Assembly (NCBI RefSeq): GCF_022968825.1
Contig: NZ_JALHKS010000003.1
Coordinates: 310,001-374,000 of the forward strand
Reading direction: 5' to 3'
Source: Chryseobacterium salipaludis
GTDB taxonomy: Bacteria > Bacteroidota > Bacteroidia > Flavobacteriales > Weeksellaceae
DNA length: 64,000 nt
A model generated the notes under the pieces. It made no database searches, had not been told where the DNA came from, and worked only from the letters and a program-made list of their open reading frames with translations. Positions 55,251-64,000 of this stretch are shown here, in pieces (positions within the stretch are counted from its first letter, which is position 1; each line of letters begins with the position of its first letter). The translations under genes were made by a program, and so were the position numbers.

Positions 55251-57022
55251 ACCTGTTTCTTAAGTGACCGGATATAGTCCAGAATGGGCTGCTCTCCTAC
55301 TTTTCCCAGTAAAATTCCATCCTGCACATATTCTTCCAAAATGGGTAGTACTTCATACTGCATTTTAAGATCAAAAAGTTTATCCCGCTCTTCTTCATTT
55401 TGTGCCTCTGATTTTTTTACAATGAAATAACTGTGGCCAATCTGCACAGCGTTTATTTCAAATTCGGGACTTATATTCTGATCCGTAAAAAGACTTGCTA
55501 CCAGCTGGAAATCATTTTTGTTGAAGTATATTTCCTCATTATCTTCTAATTCTTCCGGCAAGACGTCCACAAAAGCAAATCTTCTCCTAATCGCATAATC
55601 TATATGACCTACACTTCGATCGGCGGTATTCATAGTGCCGATGATGTAGAGGTTAGGTGGTAAAACAAGCTGTGCTGAACCGTCAACTTCATACATGCTT
55701 TCTACAGGTTCATTGCGGTATTCCAAAGCGTAAATTAGTTCTCCTAAAACCGAGGAAAGATTGGCGCGGTTGATCTCGTCGATAATCAACACGTAATTTT
55801 TTAATTGTGTACTCTCAGACTTGTTGTCTGCTACTTTATAATTGGCTTTGAACTCGTAAAATCGCTCGGCAACTTTTAAAAAGTAAGTTGCATGTTGCCG
55901 GGTAAGTTCTTCCAGTGCAGTCATTTTTTTAATCTCCTGCCGTTCCCTAATGTCAGCTTCAATGATTTGTTTCAATTCTGAAAACTTCATATTCAGCCCT
56001 TTCTGATGAGCTACCCAGTTATCGCCTTTGTACTTAAACCTGGTTTCATCTGCCGCAAAAAGGTAAACCGCATCAGTGATTGGGTATTTATGGTTGACAT
56101 CCAACGCCATTTCGTCCTTTACATATTCTATAAAGGCTTCAAAAACATCTGATACCGGTGAAATAGGACTTTTTTGTGTCGCATTCTTATAGTTTGCGAG
56201 AGCAGCTTCAGCAAAGGCAGCCAGTGTTTTGTTCTCGGCTTCATAAACAATTCCGTCGCCCTCAGGATTGGGTTTTGAAACGATCCCACGTACAAAATCT
56301 TCATAGGTATAACTGGGATGTAACTGCACAAGTTTAAACTGCGTATTATCGGCTAAATCATCTACACTTTCCAAGCGTAACATTTCTTTTGCTATTAGTT
56401 TAGCCTGGCGGGTTTTTCCGGTGCCGGGAGGACCTTGCAGAATAATTTGTTTTTTATGCTCCAGTACTTCTTTAAATTTATTGACAGTCTTCATCTGCTC
56501 CTTGATTATTTCATTTTTCTTCAGCACTTCATATTTACTAATAAAAGAGTGAAAAAAGTCCTTTAGGTGCTCTGTAATTATTTCTCCCTCGAACAATTTT
56601 AACATTTCGATTGTATAAACCTTGCCGGTATTTGTTCGTCGCGTTGGTTTCTCCCAATAGATGAATTCATCCTGATATAATCCTACGATTTCACCGTTGT
56701 TCCACGATGCTAGAATATTAATTCCGGTATCCTGCCAGTTTAAATAGCATTTTACAGACGCATATGAACCATAATTACTTTGAATATTAATACAAATTTT
56801 TCCATCTGGATACGTGTCCCACGATTGAACTTGCTGCTGAATTGCTGCCCCATTCCACCCTTGTCCGCTCGTCTTGAAGTTTCCATTATCAACCAACGGC
56901 TTTATATACCTTTCATAACCCCTTCCCATTGAATTTTGGTTTGAAATATATTCTAAATGAGCTACAAAATACTCTAAAAGATTTTTAAATCTTACAAATT
57001 CAGACTTGTTATTTACTTTCAT
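55247..57022 (-). CDS. mcrB: McrB-like AAA+ GTPase
   Basis: McrB is the nucleotide-driven motor of McrBC restriction. The 591 residues have an N-terminal domain of about 185 residues with no methyl-binding family recognised, then Walker A GPPGTGKT (about 197), Walker B LIIDEINRANLSSVLGELIYALE region, and the McrB signature MNTADRS (about 463) with an IRRRFAF arginine region. The N-terminus should set target choice; its ligand (methylated or other DNA) is unknown. Confidence 0.93.
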   Translation of the reverse strand: MKVNNKSEFVRFKNLLEYFVAHLEYISNQNSMGRGYERYIKPLVDNGNFKTSGQGWNGAAIQQQVQSWDTYPDGKICINIQSNYGSYASVKCYLNWQDTGINILASWNNGEIVGLYQDEFIYWEKPTRRTNTGKVYTIEMLKLFEGEIITEHLKDFFHSFISKYEVLKKNEIIKEQMKTVNKFKEVLEHKKQIILQGPPGTGKTRQAKLIAKEMLRLESVDDLADNTQFKLVQLHPSYTYEDFVRGIVSKPNPEGDGIVYEAENKTLAAFAEAALANYKNATQKSPISPVSDVFEAFIEYVKDEMALDVNHKYPITDAVYLFAADETRFKYKGDNWVAHQKGLNMKFSELKQIIEADIRERQEIKKMTALEELTRQHATYFLKVAERFYEFKANYKVADNKSESTQLKNYVLIIDEINRANLSSVLGELIYALEYRNEPVESMYEVDGSAQLVLPPNLYIIGTMNTADRSVGHIDYAIRRRFAFVDVLPEELEDNEEIYFNKNDFQLVASLFTDQNISPEFEINAVQIGHSYFIVKKSEAQNEEERDKLFDLKMQYEVLPILEEYVQDGILLGKVGEQPILDYIRSLKKQV

Positions 57023-57043
57023 AATTACTTGATAGCCTGATAT

Positions 57044-57274
57044 TTATTCAAAATCATAACGATTGGAATCGGAACTACCAAAATCATTTGAGGATAACCT
57101 GACTCCGGCAAGTTTAGCTGCTTCTGTTACCAGCAGTTTAAAAGGGTACTCTTTATTGTTTATAAGTATTGCATATGTACTTCCCTCCCGACTCTTCGGT
57201 ATACCATTTTTATTTATTTCAAGAACTGCGTTATCAACTAACTCTTTTGTTAAAAAACTAAGTTTTTGATCCAT
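57044..57274 (-). CDS. 76-residue ORF between hsdS and mcrB
   Basis: This small protein starts 7 bp after the hsdS stop and ends 21 bp before mcrB, same strand. The sequence has NNKEYPFKLLVTEAAKLAG and ends SSDSNRYDFE, which looks like the N-terminal substrate-reading part of some McrB- or HNH-associated proteins, but this is a weak resemblance. It does not look like SymE or an AbrB-type protein. It is most likely a real gene because the spacing is operon-like. Confidence 0.65.
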   Translation of the reverse strand: MDQKLSFLTKELVDNAVLEINKNGIPKSREGSTYAILINNKEYPFKLLVTEAAKLAGVRLSSNDFGSSDSNRYDFE

Positions 57275-57281
57275 TTATATT

Positions 57282-58553
57282 TTATTGACTTTTGTATTTT
57301 GTTCTCTCCTCCGCCACCATACCCTTTTCCTCCACCTCACCTACCGTTACCTGCCCATTCATCAACATCGGCAACAACCAATCCCGTAATTGCGCGAGTT
57401 CTTGGTTTTGGTTTTGATTAGTTACAATTTTCTGCAGGAAGCGATCAAATAACTTCTTCGATTTCTCCGCAACTGTTTTAGTAGGAACTAGAATATTCAA
57501 TCTTTTTAGATCCTTGTCGCTAAGATGGCCTACCGTTGTTCTGGAAACAGATTTCTCCCTCAGTTTTATATATGGTTCAATCTGATACCTAACTAACATA
57601 TTGGGAATATTTTTTTCCTTAATCATTACAACCCGCTGATTTAAATAACAACCATTTTTTGACCAATAATTGATATGGAAATTTCCATCCATTCCAATAA
57701 GTAGATCACCTTTACTAATTAAATATTTTTCATCAACATTATTTTCTGAGGAATAATTAGATATTGAATTCTCCAGAATATCTCTAATTCTTATAACTGG
57801 TACGCCACATTCATCAGCATTAAAAAACTGCGTACTAAATGGGAAACCGTATTGCACTTTTGCTACATCAAAAATATTCTTCACCTCCCACCCCTCAGGA
57901 ATCTCCCTTTTCAGCACCTCATGATACACCATTTTTCTGCCGGAAGATTTGTAAGGTTTCCCGCTTTCATCGGGAAAATCAAACTGCACAAACCAATAAT
58001 CATACAGCGTTTTGGCCAACGCTTCCAACTCCGCATTGATTTGATTGTTGAGTTCTATTTTGTCATCTAAAGCAGAAAGAACCGCGGCAATTTTTTTTTG
58101 ATCAAATTTTGATTTCGGAACAAGAATTTCTTGCCGTTTTAATGCACCTTCATTTACACGTTTCCGTCCTGAAGTTCCTTCCATACAACTTATTGCTCTG
58201 TCTCTAAAAATAGGACTTCGCGCTAGATAATAGATAAACTTAGCATCTGAATAATCATTCTCGCGTAAAACGATAAACTCCGAAGAACCAAATGCCACTT
58301 CATCTTCATTGAGAACATCAACTAAAGCAGTCTTTCCGTTTTCTAAGCATGGAGTAATTTTAGCTACCACTGTATCGTCGTTTCTAAACTTAGGTCCAGC
58401 ACTGTATACTGCATACTCAGAGCCTACAATTTTCCGCTGAAACGTTCCCAGTTTGTCCATTGAAATTTTTCGGGCAACTACACCTTTCTTAATCGTCTCT
58501 GCAGGATTAAAATCAATGAATTCTCCGATCGATATTTGAATCCAATTATTCAT
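57282..58553 (-). CDS. hsdS: Type I restriction-modification specificity subunit HsdS
   Basis: This 423-residue HsdS has two target-recognition domains (about 1-150 and 215-365), each followed by a conserved helix (LSALDDKIELNNQINAELEAL region and FDRFLQKIVTNQNQNQELAQL region). It gives the complex its two-part DNA site, which cannot be predicted from sequence alone. The ATG overlaps the hsdM stop by 8 bp. Confidence 0.92.
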   Translation of the reverse strand: MNNWIQISIGEFIDFNPAETIKKGVVARKISMDKLGTFQRKIVGSEYAVYSAGPKFRNDDTVVAKITPCLENGKTALVDVLNEDEVAFGSSEFIVLRENDYSDAKFIYYLARSPIFRDRAISCMEGTSGRKRVNEGALKRQEILVPKSKFDQKKIAAVLSALDDKIELNNQINAELEALAKTLYDYWFVQFDFPDESGKPYKSSGRKMVYHEVLKREIPEGWEVKNIFDVAKVQYGFPFSTQFFNADECGVPVIRIRDILENSISNYSSENNVDEKYLISKGDLLIGMDGNFHINYWSKNGCYLNQRVVMIKEKNIPNMLVRYQIEPYIKLREKSVSRTTVGHLSDKDLKRLNILVPTKTVAEKSKKLFDRFLQKIVTNQNQNQELAQLRDWLLPMLMNGQVTVGEVEEKGMVAEERTKYKSQ

Positions 58554-60162
58554 ACCTCAATCCCTGTAATTGTTTCTGAATTTCATTATCCAAACTATTC
58601 CCCTGCTCAAACAAATCTGCCAAGCGGCTTTCAAATCCACTCATCTTTTCTGCAAATTCTTCGGGTGTAATATCCACATACTCAATTTTTACCTCAAAAT
58701 ACTGCCCGGCCGAAAAGGAATAATTCTTTGCTGCAATTTCTTCTTTGGAAACCACCACCGACAGATCTTCCACTGCAGTTTTGCTGTTGAAGGTTTCCAC
58801 AATCCGCGCTTCCTCATCACGGGTCAGCACGGTGCGCTGGTTTTTGCCTTCCTTGATGGTTTCGCCCAGTTTGGAGGCATCCATTAAAATAATATGTTCG
58901 CTGTCGGCCTCCTTGTCCAGAAAAACCACGGAGACATTGGTGCCGGTACTCGCAAAAATATTGCTCGGCATGCTTACCACGCCGCGTAGCCAGCCGTTGG
59001 TAATCAGGCGCTCACGGATTTTTTTTTCAATGCCGCTTTGCGCGGTAATGAAACCGGTGGGCACTACAATAGCCGCCTTGCCGGTATCGCTGAGGTTGTA
59101 CATAATGTGCTGAATGAACAGCAGGTAGATGGCCATGGATTCCTTCTTGGCCTTCGGAACATTCGGGATGCCGGCAAAGAAGCGTTTCTTGAAGGCGTCT
59201 TTGTCCAGCTCCTTGTGGAAATCGGAGAAATCCAGCTTGAACGGCGGATTGCTCACAATATAATCAAACTTCGTATCCAGATAAAACGGATGCGCAATGG
59301 TGTTGGTCTTGATAATGTTCGGGATGGAATGCGTAAGTCCGTTCAGCACCAGGTTCAGGCGGAGCATATTGCTCGACTTCTGGGAGATATCTTCGGAATA
59401 AATCATACAGTTTTCCTCGCCAATCTTGTGCGCCAGGCTCATGAGTAAAGTTCCCGAGCCCGCACTCGGATCGTACACTTTCACGCCTTTCACGGGTTCG
59501 GGTACCATAATATTGGCCATAATCCGGGCTACGGCATGCGGCGTGTAATATTCGGCGTATTTACCACCGGAATCGGTATTGTAATCTTTAATCAGGTATT
59601 CGAAAATAGTGGCGAAGAAGTCGTATTTCTCCTTAAACATTTCCTCGAAACTGAATTCGAACAGTTTATTGATGAGTGCTTTGGCAAATGCATCCCGCTG
59701 CGAGGAATCGGAGATAAACTGCGTAAGCTCATCGAAGAGGGTATCCTTGGCTCCGGAAAAGGATTTCACCGAAAAGACTTCGGCATTCTCAATACTGATC
59801 TGGCGCAGCGTATCGTCGAATAGCTTGGCAAAATCGTCGTCGTTCTGCTTAGTGAACAGATGCGAAATAAGATGGTACGGCTGCAGCCGCGGAACATTAG
59901 GATCCAGACTGCCCAATAAAAAGGCGTACTCATCCTCGTCCATATTTTTCAGTTTGTCGGTAAACTTTTTATCATCTGCAAGTTCCGGCTTTTCTTTTTT
60001 TACTTCATACCGAAACTTGTCGTTCAGGAATTTATAAAGGAAAACCTGGGTAATAATTTTAAATTCGTTGCCGTCATTTCCCAAACCATAATTGGCACAC
60101 ACACTTTTCAGATTGTCTATGAGTGCTTTGGTCTTGGTCATGAAGCTGATGTCCTGCGTCAT
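58546..60162 (-). CDS. hsdM: Type I N6-adenine DNA methyltransferase HsdM
   Basis: HsdM transfers a methyl group from SAM to adenine in the HsdS target. The 538 residues have an N-terminal helical domain (LIDNLKSVCANYGLGNDGNEF region), motif I DPSAGSGT (about 228), and the catalytic motif IV NPPF (about 301). Both motifs are intact. It starts 2 bp after the hsdR stop and overlaps hsdS. Confidence 0.95.
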   Translation of the reverse strand: MTQDISFMTKTKALIDNLKSVCANYGLGNDGNEFKIITQVFLYKFLNDKFRYEVKKEKPELADDKKFTDKLKNMDEDEYAFLLGSLDPNVPRLQPYHLISHLFTKQNDDDFAKLFDDTLRQISIENAEVFSVKSFSGAKDTLFDELTQFISDSSQRDAFAKALINKLFEFSFEEMFKEKYDFFATIFEYLIKDYNTDSGGKYAEYYTPHAVARIMANIMVPEPVKGVKVYDPSAGSGTLLMSLAHKIGEENCMIYSEDISQKSSNMLRLNLVLNGLTHSIPNIIKTNTIAHPFYLDTKFDYIVSNPPFKLDFSDFHKELDKDAFKKRFFAGIPNVPKAKKESMAIYLLFIQHIMYNLSDTGKAAIVVPTGFITAQSGIEKKIRERLITNGWLRGVVSMPSNIFASTGTNVSVVFLDKEADSEHIILMDASKLGETIKEGKNQRTVLTRDEEARIVETFNSKTAVEDLSVVVSKEEIAAKNYSFSAGQYFEVKIEYVDITPEEFAEKMSGFESRLADLFEQGNSLDNEIQKQLQGLRYE

Positions 60163-60164
60163 GG

Positions 60165-63100
60165 TTATCTGGATTGGTATAGTTGAATGTATTCGTTCAA
60201 AATCAAATGATTGATGTTTTCGGTAGTAGCGTAATCGAGTGAAATATTTTCTTTTTTCTTAAACTCGCTGATGACCACCTGCATCAGGTATTTTTTAAAG
60301 AAGGCTTCGTTTTTCAGAATATCTTCCTGGCCTTCCAGCTTTTGGTCCACCTGTGATTTCACCTGCATCAGCGCGCGGTGCAGCTGCATTTCCTTTGCGT
60401 TGAGCAAGGGTTTTTCGCTCAGTCTTTTATGTATGCGGGCATATTTTTCATCGTTTTCATACTTAGCCCGGATCAGTGCATTCTTGCGGTTGAGTTCTTT
60501 GGCGCGGTCATAAATCTTTTCCAGCAGATGCATGTTCTCCACCATATCAGCCTGCGTAACATCGCTGAGATTTTTCTTTTTGAAAATTCGCTCGAGTTCC
60601 TCCCTTAAAGTAATAAACTGCGGATCATGCTGGTCAATATTGAGCTGCAGGGATTCGCGGGTTTTGCGCAGGATATTTTTAAAGTCGTCGGCGAGTACCA
60701 ATTCGTTTTCCGAAACTTTAATAAACTGGAAAACAATATCTTCTAACGCCGCATTCAGAAGATTGCGCGAAGTTTCCTCGTTGCCGATGCTTTCCACAAA
60801 ATTCAGATTGTCGAGGCGGTTCTGCGCCTCGGTAAGCAAGCGGTTCCAGATTTCAAAATCGCCCTCACCGTTCAGTGTTTCGTAACCGTTTACGGCAATA
60901 ATATTTTTGAGTTCCCTCGCCAGACGCAGGGCCTTGATGAGTTTCATCAGCTCTCCTTTGTTGGTAATCTGCTCAATCTGCTGTGAAAAAATTTCTTTGT
61001 TCTGTGTATCATAATGAAAAAGGGTTTCCCGGATTTCTTCCAGATCCTTTTTAATTTCTGCTTCAGATTTGAAGAGGTAGGAATACATTTCCATTTCATC
61101 GCCCAACTGCTCCTGCAGTTCGTCAAAATACATTTTGTTGGTCTTGTCGAACTCCCTGGAAATATCCGCAAAATCGACCACATAGCCGTATTTGTATTTT
61201 TTGTAAGGCCTGTTGACACGGGTTAAGGTCTGCAACAGATTATGATCCTGAATGACTCTGGCCAGATACAGCTTTTTCAACCGGCTGGAATCGAAACCGG
61301 TGAGCAGCATATTATACACAAAGAGCAAGTCGACCTTTGCCTTTTTATAAGCGGTAATCAGTTCTTTCCGCGTCAGTTTATCATTTTCATCATGCAGGAT
61401 GAGTGCCGCCGTAAGTTGGGGTTCCTCGTGTCTGCCATACCTCGCAGGCGCTTCCGCTACCATCAGCACACTGGCATCGGTTTCCTGAGTGCCGTATTTT
61501 TCTTCAAACTGCCGGAAGAGTTCTTTGGCCTGCGCCGCGGAATCGCATACCACCATTCCGCCTAATGAAGTGTCCTCCTCATCACGGCGGAACTGAATCA
61601 AATCTTTAACGATATAGTCCAACAGCGGTTCGGCAAATTTGGGATGAGCATACAGATCAGACTTTTTGATCTCACCCTGCAGAACCTTGATCTGATCCAT
61701 TACTTCCTGCATGTGCATTCTGAAATTACCGCGAATTTCTTCACGAATCAGCCGCAGCGTATAGCCGTCGGCAATGGACATGTTATAGTAATATTTATGG
61801 AAGTAATTCCCAAACAGCATTTTAGAATCATATTCCTTGGCCACTTCCTTCAGCAAAGGTGTTCCGGTTAAGGCGATGATAATGGCTTGTTTATCTGAAT
61901 TGATCAGGCTTGCCAGATAGCTGCCTTTTGGATTATAACTTCGGTGTGCTTCGTCAAGAAAATAAATGCGCTGCACATTGATGTCATACTCGGGATACTC
62001 GATCACCGTCGCATCATCACTGAACTTCTGTATGTTCACCACACTCACCTCCGGAATGCCACTGTCATTATGTAATGCTCCGACCGTCTTCAGATCTTTA
62101 ATGAATTCCTGTTTAGAGTTCACGGTTTTAACTTTCAGACCACGGTTGCTGAATTCCGTTGAGGCCTGGACCAAAAGATCAAGCCGGTCCACTATGAAAT
62201 AGAATTTCGGGATGGTATCTTTCGTCTGAAAGTAATCGGTCAGGTGCTTTACATTAAAGTAGGCCAGCGCGGTCTTGCCGCTCCCCTGGGTATGCCAGAT
62301 AATGCCCTTGCGCTGCCCCACATCCAGTTTTGAGGCGATCGCCTGTGTAGCAAAAAGTTGCGGATAGCGCATAATATGTTTCTGCCAATAAATCTTACCA
62401 TTATCTTCTGTCTCCACATAGGCAATGCCGTATTGCAGAATAAACTTCAGTCTTTCCCGGCTAAACAGCGAGGTAAGCATTCTGTGCGTGGGAGAATTGG
62501 GATTTTTATTAGTGGCAAACTCCGGATTATGCCGGATCACCATCAGGTGATTGTCTTTCAGAATGGAAATTTCCTGATCTTCGCTAACATCCAGCATTCG
62601 TTGCTGCACCGGATAGTCGGGATCTTCGCGGAAATAATTAAAATGCAGGTCGCTGTATGCAGAAGTGGCGTAAAAAGCACCGTACACCGGGTCCACTATG
62701 CCATCTTCGTACTCCATGTTGTTGGAGAAGACCATCAGTTGGGTAATATTGGCAAAATTTCGGAAATACTTATTCTTAAAGCGGGAATTGATGCGGTTGC
62801 GCTCTGCAATCACGCCTTCCTTGTTGTGCGGCTTCTTTACTTCAATAAAGGCGAGCGGCATGCCATTTATCAGAAGGGTGATATCGGGTCTGAACTCTTC
62901 GTCCCCGTTTTTGCAGGTGAGTTCGGTGGTAACGTGAAAACTGTTGTTATCGAAATTCCGAAAGTCGATCAGTTTTATGCCGGAAGTGGCGGTCAGCCTT
63001 TCATAAAATTTCTTTCCCAAGTCTTCATAATCCAACTCAAGATTGATTTCGTCTAAGATTCTTTCGATTTCCTCTCTGTCCGTATCCGGATTGATGCGCA

Positions 63101-63239
63101 GCAGACTTTCTACAAAAATATCTTTAAAAATATTATGGTCTTCGATTCTTATTTGAGCCACGGCTGGAATATACTGATAGCCAAGTCGCATGAGATGCAG
63201 AATAGCCGGAATTTTGACGCGGGAATTTTCGTTGAACAT
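60165..63239 (-). CDS. hsdR: Type I restriction endonuclease subunit HsdR
   Basis: HsdR translocates and cuts unmodified DNA. The 1024 residues include an N-terminal PD-(D/E)xK nuclease with PDITLLINGMPLAFIEVKKP (E-x-K near 133), two RecA-like motor domains with Walker A QGSGKT (about 318) and DEAH (about 427), ALTGTPL, TGFDSSRL, and a C-terminal helical region. The ATG at 63239 is preferred to an adjacent upstream TTG. It is the first gene of the operon. Confidence 0.95.
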   Translation of the reverse strand: MFNENSRVKIPAILHLMRLGYQYIPAVAQIRIEDHNIFKDIFVESLLRINPDTDREEIERILDEINLELDYEDLGKKFYERLTATSGIKLIDFRNFDNNSFHVTTELTCKNGDEEFRPDITLLINGMPLAFIEVKKPHNKEGVIAERNRINSRFKNKYFRNFANITQLMVFSNNMEYEDGIVDPVYGAFYATSAYSDLHFNYFREDPDYPVQQRMLDVSEDQEISILKDNHLMVIRHNPEFATNKNPNSPTHRMLTSLFSRERLKFILQYGIAYVETEDNGKIYWQKHIMRYPQLFATQAIASKLDVGQRKGIIWHTQGSGKTALAYFNVKHLTDYFQTKDTIPKFYFIVDRLDLLVQASTEFSNRGLKVKTVNSKQEFIKDLKTVGALHNDSGIPEVSVVNIQKFSDDATVIEYPEYDINVQRIYFLDEAHRSYNPKGSYLASLINSDKQAIIIALTGTPLLKEVAKEYDSKMLFGNYFHKYYYNMSIADGYTLRLIREEIRGNFRMHMQEVMDQIKVLQGEIKKSDLYAHPKFAEPLLDYIVKDLIQFRRDEEDTSLGGMVVCDSAAQAKELFRQFEEKYGTQETDASVLMVAEAPARYGRHEEPQLTAALILHDENDKLTRKELITAYKKAKVDLLFVYNMLLTGFDSSRLKKLYLARVIQDHNLLQTLTRVNRPYKKYKYGYVVDFADISREFDKTNKMYFDELQEQLGDEMEMYSYLFKSEAEIKKDLEEIRETLFHYDTQNKEIFSQQIEQITNKGELMKLIKALRLARELKNIIAVNGYETLNGEGDFEIWNRLLTEAQNRLDNLNFVESIGNEETSRNLLNAALEDIVFQFIKVSENELVLADDFKNILRKTRESLQLNIDQHDPQFITLREELERIFKKKNLSDVTQADMVENMHLLEKIYDRAKELNRKNALIRAKYENDEKYARIHKRLSEKPLLNAKEMQLHRALMQVKSQVDQKLEGQEDILKNEAFFKKYLMQVVISEFKKKENISLDYATTENINHLILNEYIQLYQSR

Positions 63240-63882
63240 CAATTGGTTTTATTATAGGCTTGTAAATATAATAAATGAATCAGTACAGCATTCAATCCTC
63301 AGGAGAGATATCTCATGAATGTGCAATAAATCAGGTATCCTCACTTCTGCGCAAAATGCCGGATAATCACAGTCCGATATAATTAATAAAAGTAGGTGCG
63401 CGACCTGTCTACATTTCAAACAGTGAGTACCGCCTTACCGAACCGCGGCAAGTGCGTACCATCAGATTGCAGTCCGCACCCAGTGCATTTGTTGAAAGCT
63501 AGAGGCTGACAAAATTAAAAGCGCGGCAGCCTGCCATGATAAAAGGTTACTTACTTTCAGACGTCAGCAATCTACACTCTGTCAATCAATATTATGGGGG
63601 GGGGGGGGTGTCGAATTAGATTATTACGTACATTTGAGTGTAATCACAAAGTTTTTTTTTAAATGAATAATAAAAAACTTTACAGAAAGGTCAATACAAA
63701 AACATATAACGTACATCATAACTTCAGAAATAGTTTTAAACTACAACTCATAACTGACGAGCATTTAGTTACGAACATAAAAAGTCACAGGACCTGCTAA
63801 CGTCCGTGCTGCCGCGCTTCAGACAGAATAATAGTTAGTCTGCAGTGAAGGATATTACATTAACCTAAAAATTTTAGAACTC
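63240..63882. other. Intergenic region right of the defence island
   Basis: This 643-bp stretch has no convincing gene. A near-consensus TATATTTA box for hsdR lies on the minus strand at 63263-63270. There is a G13 run (63596-63608) and a 10-bp inverted repeat of AAAGTTTTTT (63648-63657 with 63672-63681). A short ATG frame from 63536 runs through the G tract. Confidence 0.6.
63596..63608 (+). repeat. Poly-G tract of 13
   Basis: Thirteen consecutive G residues in otherwise AT-rich DNA, about 275 bp upstream of the gene at 63883. Such tracts are prone to slippage and to sequencing error. Confidence 0.75.
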
Positions 63883-64000
63883 ATGCGTACACTCTCTTTC
63901 CTTTTGCTGCTGCTCTTTACCATCCGCGCGCAGGCCCAGACTGACTTAGTTCCGGAAGGACTCTGGAAAATTGAATCCGTAAACGCTTCCGGCGACTATG
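63883..64000 (+). CDS. Secreted protein, 3' end outside window
   Basis: The first 39 codons of a plus-strand gene. A leucine-rich signal peptide ends near AQAQ (about residue 19), followed by a mature start LVPEGLWKIESV. This resembles small periplasmic or outer-membrane proteins, but the visible part is too short to classify. Confidence 0.7.
   Translation, partial: MRTLSFLLLLLFTIRAQAQTDLVPEGLWKIESVNASGDY

Noticed and set aside
63240-63882. tRNA or ncRNA in the gap right of hsdR
   Set aside because: No cloverleaf, T-loop or CCA end could be found by eye.

Overview
The window looks like chromosome from a Flavobacteriia-type Bacteroidota, probably a Chryseobacterium/Kaistella-like member of the Weeksellaceae. 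Reasons seen in the sequence: repeated TAnnTTTG -7 promoter boxes close to start codons, few Shine-Dalgarno sites, many short lipoprotein signals, a GLPGLI-family protein, a DUF4280 PAAR-like protein and moderate GC with AT-rich patches. The taxonomic call is inference. No rRNA, tRNA, CRISPR array or insertion sequence was found.

Region 1 (1-20 kb) is mostly housekeeping: an M1-type peptidase, a PBP4-type DD-carboxypeptidase with a histidine kinase, the bifunctional (p)ppGpp enzyme, nhaA, a YihY-family membrane protein divergent from rlmH, a UbiB/AarF kinase-like protein, a HipA-like kinase overlapping a DUF3037 gene, a UvrD/PcrA helicase, secG, a recR-glycosyltransferase-glycosyltransferase operon and an M20 aminoacyl-histidine dipeptidase.

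Region 2 (20-34 kb) holds stress and envelope genes: an MscS channel, an AraC regulator, an AT-rich DUF2268-like protease, an operon of universal stress protein, GNAT acetyltransferase and PLP racemase, an SRAP-family DNA-protein crosslink protein, a small HD hydrolase, a DUF2945 protein, a GLPGLI protein, a UvrA2-like ATPase, an AcfC-like binding protein and several lipoproteins.

Region 3 (34-40.5 kb) is an accessory antibacterial-effector module on the minus strand: a DUF4280 PAAR-like spike protein, a 1041-residue protein carrying a GH19-like domain and an M23 peptidase domain, and a lipoprotein starting 1 bp after it that is a good immunity candidate. Downstream lie a tiny ORF, decayed coding-like sequence and a probably frameshifted lipoprotein gene. 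No secretion-system structural genes are present here.

Region 4 (40.5-52.7 kb) has a cold-shock-domain protein, an unusual hairpin cluster, an SDR oxidoreductase, a BCCT transporter, a PhzF-family protein, a SulP transporter with STAS domain, an alkyladenine DNA glycosylase, an M49 dipeptidyl peptidase III lipoprotein and two small lipoproteins.

Region 5 (53.4-63.2 kb) is a compact seven-gene minus-strand defence operon: hsdR, hsdM, hsdS, a 76-residue ORF, mcrB, mcrC and a 112-residue ORF. Read on the plus strand the order mcrC-mcrB-small ORF-hsdS-hsdM-hsdR matches the E. coli K-12 immigration control region, with the small ORF at the symE position. It is flanked by repeat-rich non-coding DNA: an 11-bp-period array and a 33-bp inverted repeat on the left, and a G13 tract on the right. 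The window ends inside a secreted-protein gene.
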